A DNA stretch of 5,148 bases from assembly GCA_002437725.1 (NCBI GenBank), contig DJRF01000015.1, positions 46,086 through 51,233 on the forward strand, in the 5' to 3' direction. Source of the stretch: Treponema sp. UBA6367 (GTDB lineage: Bacteria; Spirochaetota; Spirochaetia; Treponematales; Treponemataceae). The position numbers and the translations under genes were made by a program. The notes beneath the pieces are model-generated. The model was not told the origin of the DNA, did no database searches, and saw only the letters and a list, made by a program, of their open reading frames with translations. Every line of letters starts with the position of its first letter. Position 1 is the first letter of the stretch. Positions 1-4,415 of this stretch are shown piece after piece.

Positions 1-52
1 CAAGCCCCATTGCCATTGCCGCAAGCGCGGCAAAAATTCTTGATTTCTTCAT
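1..52 (-). CDS. N-terminus of an exported protein (partial, runs off left edge)
   Basis: Only the first 17 codons are present, reading MKKSRIFAALAAMAMGL. Two lysines and an arginine followed by an Ala/Met/Leu-rich hydrophobic run is the classic n-region and h-region of a Sec signal peptide. The cleavage site and the mature protein lie outside the window, so the function cannot be named and a lipoprotein cannot be told from a soluble secreted protein. The start is well supported: GAAGGAG (plus-strand 59-65) lies six bases upstream of the ATG. The frame stays open upstream for about 67 codons without a good ATG, but the ribosome site and signal peptide make the ATG at 50-52 the clear choice. 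The gene sits behind an unusual leader with a heptamer repeat and a large terminator-like hairpin. Confidence 0.8.
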   Translation of the reverse strand, partial: MKKSRIFAALAAMAMGL

Positions 53-58
53 TTTTTT

Positions 59-65
59 CTCCTTC
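59..65 (-). promoter_or_regulatory. Ribosome binding site of the exported-protein gene
   Basis: The minus strand reads GAAGGAG, six A residues, then ATG. It lies only about 17 bases past the end of the U tract of the upstream hairpin, so the gene can be expressed only by transcripts that read through that hairpin or start inside it. Confidence 0.8.
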
Positions 66-81
66 GAAAAATGATTTAAAC

Positions 82-142
82 AAAAAAAGACCACTGTGCT
101 GCAGGCGCGCAAATTTTTGCACGCCTGCAGCACAGCGGTCTT
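82..142 (-). terminator. 27-bp hairpin with U7 tail in the leader of the exported-protein gene
   Basis: Plus-strand bases 87-113 pair with 116-142. On the plus strand there are two A-C mismatches (93/136 and 108/121). In minus-strand RNA both become U-G or G-U wobbles, giving an uninterrupted 27-bp stem (the apical A-U pairs would open to make a loop). It is followed by seven U (88 to 82). Each arm holds a CTGCAG. The stem and U tract are those of a strong intrinsic terminator on the minus strand. The plus-strand side is also T-rich (TTCGTTTTATTTTTT), so it may work both ways. It ends about 30 bases before the ATG of the gene at 52, which suggests attenuation or the end of a short separate RNA. 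Confidence 0.85.
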
Positions 143-183
143 CGTTTTATTTTTTATATAGCCGTCTGAAGGCAGTATTTCTA

Positions 184-232
184 TTCTGAGTTCTGAGTTC
201 TGAGTTCTGAGTTCTGAGTTCTGAGTTCTGAC
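184..232. repeat. Tandem 7-bp repeat, seven copies (TTCTGAG on plus, CTCAGAA on minus)
   Basis: Units begin at 184, 191, 198, 205, 212, 219 and 226. Six are exactly TTCTGAG and the last is TTCTGAC. Near-perfect tandem units of this length are prone to slipped-strand copy-number change. Seven is not a multiple of three, so a change would shift any frame crossing it. The array begins a few bases after the predicted -10 of the minus-strand promoter, so it would occupy roughly the first 50 bases of that transcript. Confidence 0.95.
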
Positions 233-235
233 AAG

Positions 236-264
236 ATTGTGTTTCTCCCTTTTCTATTTGTCAA
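236..264 (-). promoter_or_regulatory. Candidate sigma-70 promoter for the left-end transcript
   Basis: On the minus strand TTGACA (plus 259-264) is a perfect -35 hexamer. It is 17 bases from CACAAT (plus 236-241), which matches four of six -10 positions. Transcription would start near 230, inside the heptamer array. No better promoter is seen between here and the gene at 52, although a weaker TAGAAA, 17 bases, TATATA pair sits near 155-183. Confidence 0.5.
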
Positions 265-286
265 GCAGTAGTTACTGTTTTATTGT
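258..286 (+). promoter_or_regulatory. Candidate divergent promoter on the plus strand
   Basis: TTGTCA (258-263) and TATTGT (281-286) are separated by 17 bases and match the consensus at five and four positions. The -35 overlaps the minus-strand -35 because TTGTCAA reads as TTGACAA on the other strand. No convincing gene follows on the plus strand, so this may be fortuitous or may drive a non-coding RNA. Confidence 0.25.
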
Positions 287-308
287 AGAATATTTTACAG
301 GAAGAAAA

Positions 309-345
309 GCAGATGCGAAAGTGCGTTTTACGCACCGAATTCTGC
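309..345. other. Nested inverted repeat (possible RNA hairpin)
   Basis: GTGCGT (321-326) and ACGCAC (330-335) form a perfect six-base stem around TTT. Outside it GCAGA (309-313) pairs with TCTGC (341-345). Because it is symmetrical it does not show which strand is used. It lies in a gene-free stretch and has no run of T after it. Confidence 0.5.
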
Positions 346-385
346 CATGCTGTCAAAATCTTGCTTATTAACAAGTAAAGATTTA

Positions 386-428
386 CACATTTTATGAGCG
401 TTAAAAGCTAAAGCTATCACATTTTATG
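386..428. repeat. Two direct copies of CACATTTTATG, 32 bases apart
   Basis: Copies at 386-396 and 418-428 are identical over 11 bases with a start-to-start distance of 32, about three helical turns. This could mark paired binding sites, but in AT-rich DNA a chance match is possible. Confidence 0.5.
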
Positions 429-502
429 TTTCAGTTTTAATACAAGAAACCACAGAGCAAAGAAACGAATTTTACATTGCCTTTTTCGCGCAAGGCTATT
501 AA

Positions 503-519
503 GGGAAAACCATTTTCCC
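503..519. other. Small perfect hairpin next to a terminator
   Basis: GGGAAAA (503-509) and TTTTCCC (513-519) pair around CCA. On the minus strand it comes just after the U tract of the DUF3795 terminator and may act as a back-up stop or as a 3'-end structure. Confidence 0.4.
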
Positions 520-522
520 CAT

Positions 523-563
523 AAAAAAAGCACCGTCTCACATAAAGCGAAACAGTGCTTTTT
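523..563 (-). terminator. Intrinsic terminator of the DUF3795 gene
   Basis: Bases 525-541 pair with 547-563 around a five-base loop. Three plus-strand A-C mismatches (534/554, 537/551, 540/548) all become G-U wobbles in minus-strand RNA, giving a continuous 17-bp stem. It is followed by a run of seven U (529 to 523). It lies 77 bases past the DUF3795 stop codon. The plus side also ends in TTTTT, so weak action on that strand is possible. Confidence 0.85.
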
Positions 564-639
564 AGTTAAAATTTGTGATTGCTAAATTTTTCCGCTCCAC
601 TTCATATTTTCACGGACTCACGAGTTCCTAATGAAGTCC

Positions 640-906
640 TCAATGGGTGTCAATTATCTCATTTCTCCATTTGATTAGATTGGATAACCGATAAGGATTA
701 TGACCGTTTTCTATATACTCGGTTAAAGTTCTACAAGGGAGCTCCTTACATTCACCGCAATGTTCAAAACTTTTTGAGGTTGCACATTTATAAATGTCAC
801 ATTCTCCCCAAAACATCTTACCGTCTTGCTTATTGCAACCACCGCAGTTGAATTTTTCTTTGAACTTACAAGTAGCACAGTCTGTTCCACATTTACCTTT
901 AATCAT
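640..906 (-). CDS. DUF3795 family cysteine-rich small protein
   Basis: The 88-residue product has ten cysteines, at 6, 10, 13, 21, 24, 36, 41, 50, 53 and 58. They are arranged as KCGTDCATC, CGGC, FWGECDIYKC, HCGEC and LPC. This order, with the FWGEC and CGEC..PC blocks and a C-terminal NLIKW, is what I know of the DUF3795 family, small proteins thought to bind metal (probably zinc) but of unknown role. It has no signal peptide or membrane segment, so it is probably cytoplasmic. The length suits the shorter members of the family, so I take it as intact. It has its own promoter and terminator and looks like a single-gene unit. The ATG at 904-906 is chosen because the family begins just before the first cysteine pair. 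However, the only AGGAG (923-927) is 16 bases away, further than usual. Confidence 0.85.
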   Translation of the reverse strand: MIKGKCGTDCATCKFKEKFNCGGCNKQDGKMFWGECDIYKCATSKSFEHCGECKELPCRTLTEYIENGHNPYRLSNLIKWRNEIIDTH

Positions 907-922
907 ACTAATTAAACTTTTT

Positions 923-929
923 CTCCTTT
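923..929 (-). promoter_or_regulatory. Distant ribosome-site candidate of the DUF3795 gene
   Basis: The minus strand reads AAAGGAG, then 16 bases, then ATG. Normal spacing is five to nine. No in-frame ATG, GTG or TTG lies between, only an ATT codon at 910-912, so either the spacing is truly long or initiation is weak. Confidence 0.5.
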
Positions 930-959
930 CTACCCAAGTTCAATATCTTCCTGAATCTT

Positions 960-988
960 ATTGTAATTGGGCGGACAAGAATTAACAA
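960..988 (-). promoter_or_regulatory. Candidate promoter of the DUF3795 gene
   Basis: On the minus strand TTGTTA (plus 983-988) and TACAAT (plus 960-965) are separated by 17 bases and match the consensus at four and five positions. The predicted start near 953 gives a leader of about 47 bases. Confidence 0.55.
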
Positions 989-1024
989 GCCTAAATAAAA
1001 TCGTTTATTCTGTTCTTTCCGTCC
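970..1024 (-). other. Imperfect long hairpin after the DUF4145 gene
   Basis: An inner perfect stem AATAAA (994-999) with TTTATT (1004-1009) around ATCG sits inside outer arms 970-987 and 1011-1024. The outer arms share GG, CGGA, AAGAA and CA with small bulges. It begins 17 bases past the stop codon of the upstream gene, where a terminator is expected, but no T run follows on the minus strand. The outer left arm overlaps the -35 of the DUF3795 promoter. Confidence 0.4.
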
Positions 1025-1041
1025 ACTTCTTTTTAATCAAC

Positions 1042-1785
1042 TCATTTTAAACGATTCAATTTCTTAAAATTATTATAGAATTCTATAAGCGTAAAAAAAC
1101 TTCGAATTTTTTTAAGTTCATAGAACTTTTCTTCTGATGTTAAATCTGCTATGTTTTTTATATTTTCCACTGCATGAGTCGCCTCATTTCCATTTTTTCT
1201 AATCCAATGCATTGCAGCTATTATTTTTGCATTTTTAATAATTCCTTGATATTGCAAAATATTAATTTTCAATTTCAAATTTTCTTGCCCATAATCTCCA
1301 TAATCATGATTTGTAGAAAGAATTTCATTAACTATCAATTCCAAAATTGTACGAAAATCTATCAAAGAAAGTGGCCATTCAGAAGATGCCCTTGAAATTG
1401 CAGACAAACATATATATCTAATAAAATTATCAATATAAACAAATTCGTAAATTTTTTGAAAAACATACCATAAATAATCATCAAAATCATTAAGATTGAA
1501 TATTTTTTCAGCTAATAATTTTTTTTCCTCTCTCTCTATAGATTTTTCCGCAATTAATTTCCAATGTTCCACAGGAAAAGCATTTTTTGCATTTTTATAA
1601 TTTTCAATGGCTTCATTGGTTTTTCCTCTTAATTCAAATGCTTCTGCCTTAGCATAATAAATCATTCCATCATTTTTATATTTATTTAAAAGTTCTTCAA
1701 AAGACTTTAATCCAGTTTTTTCATTAAAAAACATTTCAGAATTAGCATTCAGACTTTTTTTCCAAATATCTCGCCATACTGACAT
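1042..1785 (-). CDS. TPR repeat plus DUF4145 (HEPN-like) domain protein
   Basis: The product has 247 residues. Residues 40-73 fit a tetratricopeptide repeat (YYAKAEAFELRGKTNEAIEN, then an Ala and a closing Pro), a helical hairpin used for protein contacts. Residues about 125-235 resemble DUF4145: a helix with DFRTILELIVNEIL, then KINILQYQGII, then the hallmark HWIRKNGNEATHA (193-205). The Arg196 to His204 spacing recalls, but is wider than, the R-x4-6-H of HEPN ribonucleases, so RNase activity is not shown. I know DUF4145 mainly from restriction, toxin and other defence-linked contexts, but no partner is seen here. The DNA is strikingly AT-rich: three sampled 60-base lines hold 15, 11 and 14 G+C, against 37, 24 and 31 in the neighbouring hydratase. 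That suggests a different origin. GGAG (1794-1797) eight bases before the ATG supports the start. Confidence 0.75.
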   Translation of the reverse strand: MSVWRDIWKKSLNANSEMFFNEKTGLKSFEELLNKYKNDGMIYYAKAEAFELRGKTNEAIENYKNAKNAFPVEHWKLIAEKSIEREEKKLLAEKIFNLNDFDDYLWYVFQKIYEFVYIDNFIRYICLSAISRASSEWPLSLIDFRTILELIVNEILSTNHDYGDYGQENLKLKINILQYQGIIKNAKIIAAMHWIRKNGNEATHAVENIKNIADLTSEEKFYELKKIRSFFTLIEFYNNFKKLNRLK

Positions 1786-1793
1786 AACTTTAT

Positions 1794-1797
1794 CTCC
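1794..1797 (-). promoter_or_regulatory. Ribosome binding site of the TPR-DUF4145 gene
   Basis: GGAG on the minus strand, eight bases before the ATG at 1783-1785, fixes this start. Confidence 0.75.
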
Positions 1798-1814
1798 ATT
1801 AATATTTTAAAAAT

Positions 1815-1842
1815 ATTATAGCATAAATCTATTTTTCAACAA
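1815..1842 (-). promoter_or_regulatory. Strong extended -10 promoter of the TPR-DUF4145 gene
   Basis: The minus strand reads TGC TATAAT, a perfect -10 (plus 1815-1820) with the TG of an extended -10. TTGTTG (plus 1837-1842) lies 16 bases upstream as a -35. The leader would be only about 20-25 bases. The -35 lies in the T-rich tail of the hydratase terminator, so the two signals abut. Confidence 0.7.
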
Positions 1843-1873
1843 AACAGGCTCCTCCTCAACGGAAGAGCCTGTT
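1841..1873 (-). terminator. Intrinsic terminator of the hydratase gene
   Basis: AACAGGCTC (1843-1851) pairs with GAGCCTGTT (1865-1873). The stem continues through a C-A opposition (1852/1864), which is a G-U wobble in minus-strand RNA, and TCC/GGA, giving 13 bp around a five-base loop. It starts 16 bases after the hydratase stop codon and is followed on the minus strand by TTGTTG after the closing TT of the stem. Confidence 0.8.
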
Positions 1874-1889
1874 CCATTTTCCTTATCTC

Positions 1890-4187
1890 TTATCCCCTGT
1901 AAAAGTTAATCAGACATCCTGCCTGAATAATCTTCCGCTCGTCGTCGGTCATATCTCCGGTTGTTAATTCGAACTCGGCGGTTGTACCGTCGGCGCGGAC
2001 TGCGTAGGCTTTTATGCTCGGGAGTTTTTCCGCAATCATCTTCTTTGCGCCCGGAACAAAAATGTAGTCTCCATTGGCGAATGGCAAACCATTTGGAAGA
2101 AGATTGCGCGAGTTTTCGCCAGAAAACTCGGAGAGCAAAACGGAGTTTTGCGGCTCGCCCTGCTTGTAAAGGAACGGAATCATTCCCCAGTTGATAAGGT
2201 TCGAGCGGTAGCGTTTTGTGGCATAGTCGCTTGCAATGTTCGCGCTCGCGCCAAGAACTCTCTGGCAGCTTGCCGCCTGCTCGCGCGCTGAGCCGTCGCC
2301 CGGCTTCACAGCGTAGATTGTAGAGCCAAGACCTGCCTTTTCAATTCTTCCCTTGAACTCAGGATATTTTTCCTCAAGGATTTTCTCCGCGCGGCTCACT
2401 TCCGCCATGACTTCTTCCGACTTGTCGCGCACAGCCTTAGCACGTCCAACGTAGGCAGGATCTTTGCGGCTCAAAGTGAACTCGGCAAGTCCAAGCGGAT
2501 TTGAGCGGAAGCTTGAAGTCTCGCCCGAAGGAATAAGCTCGTCCGTTGTTGTAACCGGGTCGTGGATTTCAGAGACAACCTTGAGCAGGATGTCGTCTGA
2601 AAGCGGCTGCATCTCAGGCCAGTCCTTGATGTTCGGGCCGAACTGAATCTGAACTTCAGGATGGGCAATGCCCTTTGAATCGTAAACGCGCTTTTCGTAG
2701 ATTGTCTTGTCAAAGAAATATTTTTTCTTGCTGAACTCGCCGTCCGCCAAGTCCGTGGCGGCAGTCAGGAACCCCTTGTTTGCGGCAGTCGCAGCGATTG
2801 AGCGGGCATCCATAAGAGCGACAGAGGCAATCTGTCCGTTCTGGATTTTCGAGCCTTCGCGGTTCGGGAAGTTTCTTGTTGAATGGCGGATAGAAAGCGC
2901 GCCGTTTGCAGGAGTGTCGCCCGCGCCGAAGCAAGGCCCGCAGAACGCAGTCTTTACGATTGCGCCCGCGTCAACAAGCGAGGCGAACGCGCCGTTCTTC
3001 ATAAGCTCCATGTAAACAGGCATAGAAGCCGGATAAACGTTCAAAAGGAATTTGCCGTTTCCTGTGTCCTTTCCCTTTAAGATGTCGGCAGCCGCGCAGA
3101 TGTTCTCAAATCCGCCGCCGGCGCAGCCTGCGATAACGCCCTGGTCAACGTAAAGCTTTCCGTCAATCACCTTGTTCTTGAGCGTAAAGTTCACCTTGTC
3201 GCCGAACGAGACTTTCGCGCGTTTTTCAGTCTCTTCAAGAATATCCATAAGATTCTTGTTCACTTCCTCGATTGTATACGCGCATGAAGGATGGAACGGC
3301 ATCGCAATCATCGGGCGGATTTCTCCCAAGTCAAGCTCAATCGCGCCGTCATAATAAGCGTCAGAGCCCGGATTCAGCTCCTTGTAGTCGCCTTCTCTTC
3401 CGTGGATTGAATAGAATTCGCGGATTTTCTCGTCAGTTGACCAGATTGAAGAAAGGCAGGTTGTCTCAGTTGTCATAACGTCAACGCCGATTCTAAAGTC
3501 AGCGGACAAGTTCGCAACTCCAGGACCCACAAATTCCATCACCTTGTTCTTAACGTAGCCGTTCGCAAAAACAGCCTTGATAATCGCAAGAGCAACGTCC
3601 TGAGGACCAACGCCCGGAATAGGAGAGCCGGTCAGGTAAACCGCGATAACGCCCGGCATATTAACATCGTAAGTCTTTCCCAGAAGCTGCTTTGCAAGCT
3701 CGCCGCCGCCCTCGCCAATCGCCATAGTTCCAAGCGCGCCGTACCTTGTGTGGCTGTCAGAGCCCAAAATCATGTCGCCGCACTTTGCAAGCATCTCGCG
3801 CGCAAACTGGTGGATTACAGCCTGATGCGGAGGAACATAAATTCCGCCGTATTTCTGCGCGCAGGTAAGACCGAACATGTGGTCGTCCTCGTTGATTGTT
3901 CCGCCGACCGCGCAGAGCGAGTTGTGGCAGTTAGTCAGAACATAAGGAATCGGAAACTTTTCAAGCCCGGAAGCCCGCGCCGTCTGGATAATTCCGACAT
4001 AAGTAATATCGTGTGAAGTGATTTTGTCAAATTTGATTTTCAGCTTAGAAGCGTCGCCAGAAGTGTTGTGTTTCTGCAGAATAGAATAAGCGATTGTGTT
4101 TTTCGCACAGTCAGCAGGATTTTTGCCCGGCACGGATTCAACCAATTTTCCGCCCGAAAGAAAAGCGCCTTTTTCCCAAAGTTTCAT
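1890..4187 (-). CDS. Aconitase-superfamily hydratase (YbhJ-like), substrate unknown
   Basis: This is a complete 765-residue single-chain protein of the aconitase superfamily: catalytic domains at about 25-480 and a C-terminal swivel domain at about 560-700. Cluster ligands by eye are Cys355 (in IAGCAGGGFEN) and Cys416/Cys419 (in CGPC). Other landmarks against mammalian aconitase are His126, Asp144-Ser145-His146 (DSHT), Arg438 and Arg443 (RNFPNREG), and Ser633/Arg635 (GDGSAREQAA). Known members dehydrate and rehydrate hydroxy-acids with a [4Fe-4S] cluster in the cytoplasm. The architecture and length (about 750) fit the little-studied group annotated as putative hydratase (E. coli YbhJ, PRK11413) rather than AcnA, AcnB or LeuC. 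Differences at substrate-side positions (Ala634, Asp236, Cys87) mean citrate/isocitrate should not be assumed. It has its own promoter and terminator, and a WYL regulator lies upstream. GAGG five bases before the ATG supports the start. Confidence 0.9.
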   Translation of the reverse strand: MKLWEKGAFLSGGKLVESVPGKNPADCAKNTIAYSILQKHNTSGDASKLKIKFDKITSHDITYVGIIQTARASGLEKFPIPYVLTNCHNSLCAVGGTINEDDHMFGLTCAQKYGGIYVPPHQAVIHQFAREMLAKCGDMILGSDSHTRYGALGTMAIGEGGGELAKQLLGKTYDVNMPGVIAVYLTGSPIPGVGPQDVALAIIKAVFANGYVKNKVMEFVGPGVANLSADFRIGVDVMTTETTCLSSIWSTDEKIREFYSIHGREGDYKELNPGSDAYYDGAIELDLGEIRPMIAMPFHPSCAYTIEEVNKNLMDILEETEKRAKVSFGDKVNFTLKNKVIDGKLYVDQGVIAGCAGGGFENICAAADILKGKDTGNGKFLLNVYPASMPVYMELMKNGAFASLVDAGAIVKTAFCGPCFGAGDTPANGALSIRHSTRNFPNREGSKIQNGQIASVALMDARSIAATAANKGFLTAATDLADGEFSKKKYFFDKTIYEKRVYDSKGIAHPEVQIQFGPNIKDWPEMQPLSDDILLKVVSEIHDPVTTTDELIPSGETSSFRSNPLGLAEFTLSRKDPAYVGRAKAVRDKSEEVMAEVSRAEKILEEKYPEFKGRIEKAGLGSTIYAVKPGDGSAREQAASCQRVLGASANIASDYATKRYRSNLINWGMIPFLYKQGEPQNSVLLSEFSGENSRNLLPNGLPFANGDYIFVPGAKKMIAEKLPSIKAYAVRADGTTAEFELTTGDMTDDERKIIQAGCLINFYRG

Positions 4188-4192
4188 AGAGT

Positions 4193-4196
4193 CCTC
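4193..4196 (-). promoter_or_regulatory. Ribosome binding site of the hydratase gene
   Basis: GAGG on the minus strand, five bases before the ATG at 4185-4187. Confidence 0.6.
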
Positions 4197-4225
4197 GAAT
4201 AGTTTTTAAGATAAATATATGGAAA

Positions 4226-4254
4226 AGATTAGCACAATTCGGGGATTTTCTCAA
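4226..4254 (-). promoter_or_regulatory. Candidate promoter of the hydratase gene
   Basis: TTGAGA (plus 4249-4254, five of six -35 matches) and TAATCT (plus 4226-4231, three of six) are 17 bases apart. They lie just downstream of the G+C-rich block. The expected leader is about 30 bases. The -10 is weak, as is common for a promoter needing an activator, and a nearby TATATT at about 4214-4219 is an alternative. Confidence 0.4.
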
Positions 4255-4272
4255 TTGCCGTTTTTTATCCAG

Positions 4273-4401
4273 GCGTTACCCTCGCTCTGCCTGACAGCCG
4301 CCAGCCAGGCTCAGGTCGGGCGTTACAGCCTTCGCTATCCGCTCATCGTCCTCGTCGCCTATGCTCCTGCGGTCGACTAAAGGGCTTCCATGCCCTAACG
4401 C
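4273..4401. repeat. G+C-rich intergenic block, probable dispersed repeat or small insertion
   Basis: The 129-base block begins GCGTTA and ends TAACGC, its inverse. A second GGCGTTAC lies inside at 4319-4326, a direct copy of 4272-4279. It contains hairpin pairs GCCTG/CAGGC (4289-4293/4306-4310) and AGGGC/GCCCT (4381-4385/4392-4396). A sampled 60-base line has 35 G+C, while both flanks are AT-rich. A minus-strand ORF crosses it (4276-4467), but that ORF starts inside the WYL reading frame and has no ribosome site. The sharp composition change, the inverted ends and the position between two genes fit a miniature mobile or palindromic repeat. Copies elsewhere in the genome are needed to prove it. 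Confidence 0.5.
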
Positions 4402-4415
4402 ATTGCCACATTTTT

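Larger units (their letters stand above)
287..500. other. Gene-free intergenic stretch
   Basis: I find no ORF with convincing coding character on either strand here; every minus-strand frame is cut by stops. The only start with a nearby purine-rich site is a 21-codon plus-strand ORF at 313-378, preceded by AGGAAG at 299-304. The stretch holds the nested hairpin at 309-345, a weak inverted repeat AATCTT/AAGATT at 357-383, and the CACATTTTATG pair. Confidence 0.5.

Noticed and set aside
161..170. GCCGTCTGAA, the ten-base core of the Neisseria DNA uptake sequence
   Set aside because: The surrounding genes do not look neisserial. It occurs once, not as the usual inverted pair in a terminator, and a 10-mer match in 5 kb by chance is not rare enough to support uptake.
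184..232. CRISPR-like array
   Set aside because: Units are seven bases with no spacers; this is a simple tandem repeat.
351..356. Second perfect minus-strand TTGACA as a promoter
   Set aside because: No acceptable -10 lies 16-18 bases downstream; the positions read TGCGTA, GCGTAA and CGTAAA.
1961..4016. Several plus-strand and alternate-frame ORFs of 60-102 codons across the hydratase region
   Set aside because: They are antisense or frame shadows of a full-length conserved enzyme, a usual effect of its G+C-rich codons, and show no family features.
4381..4396. AGGGC/GCCCT hairpin as the WYL gene terminator
   Set aside because: Only five base pairs and three T follow on the minus strand. 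It may be part of the repeat block, so I do not list it as a terminator.
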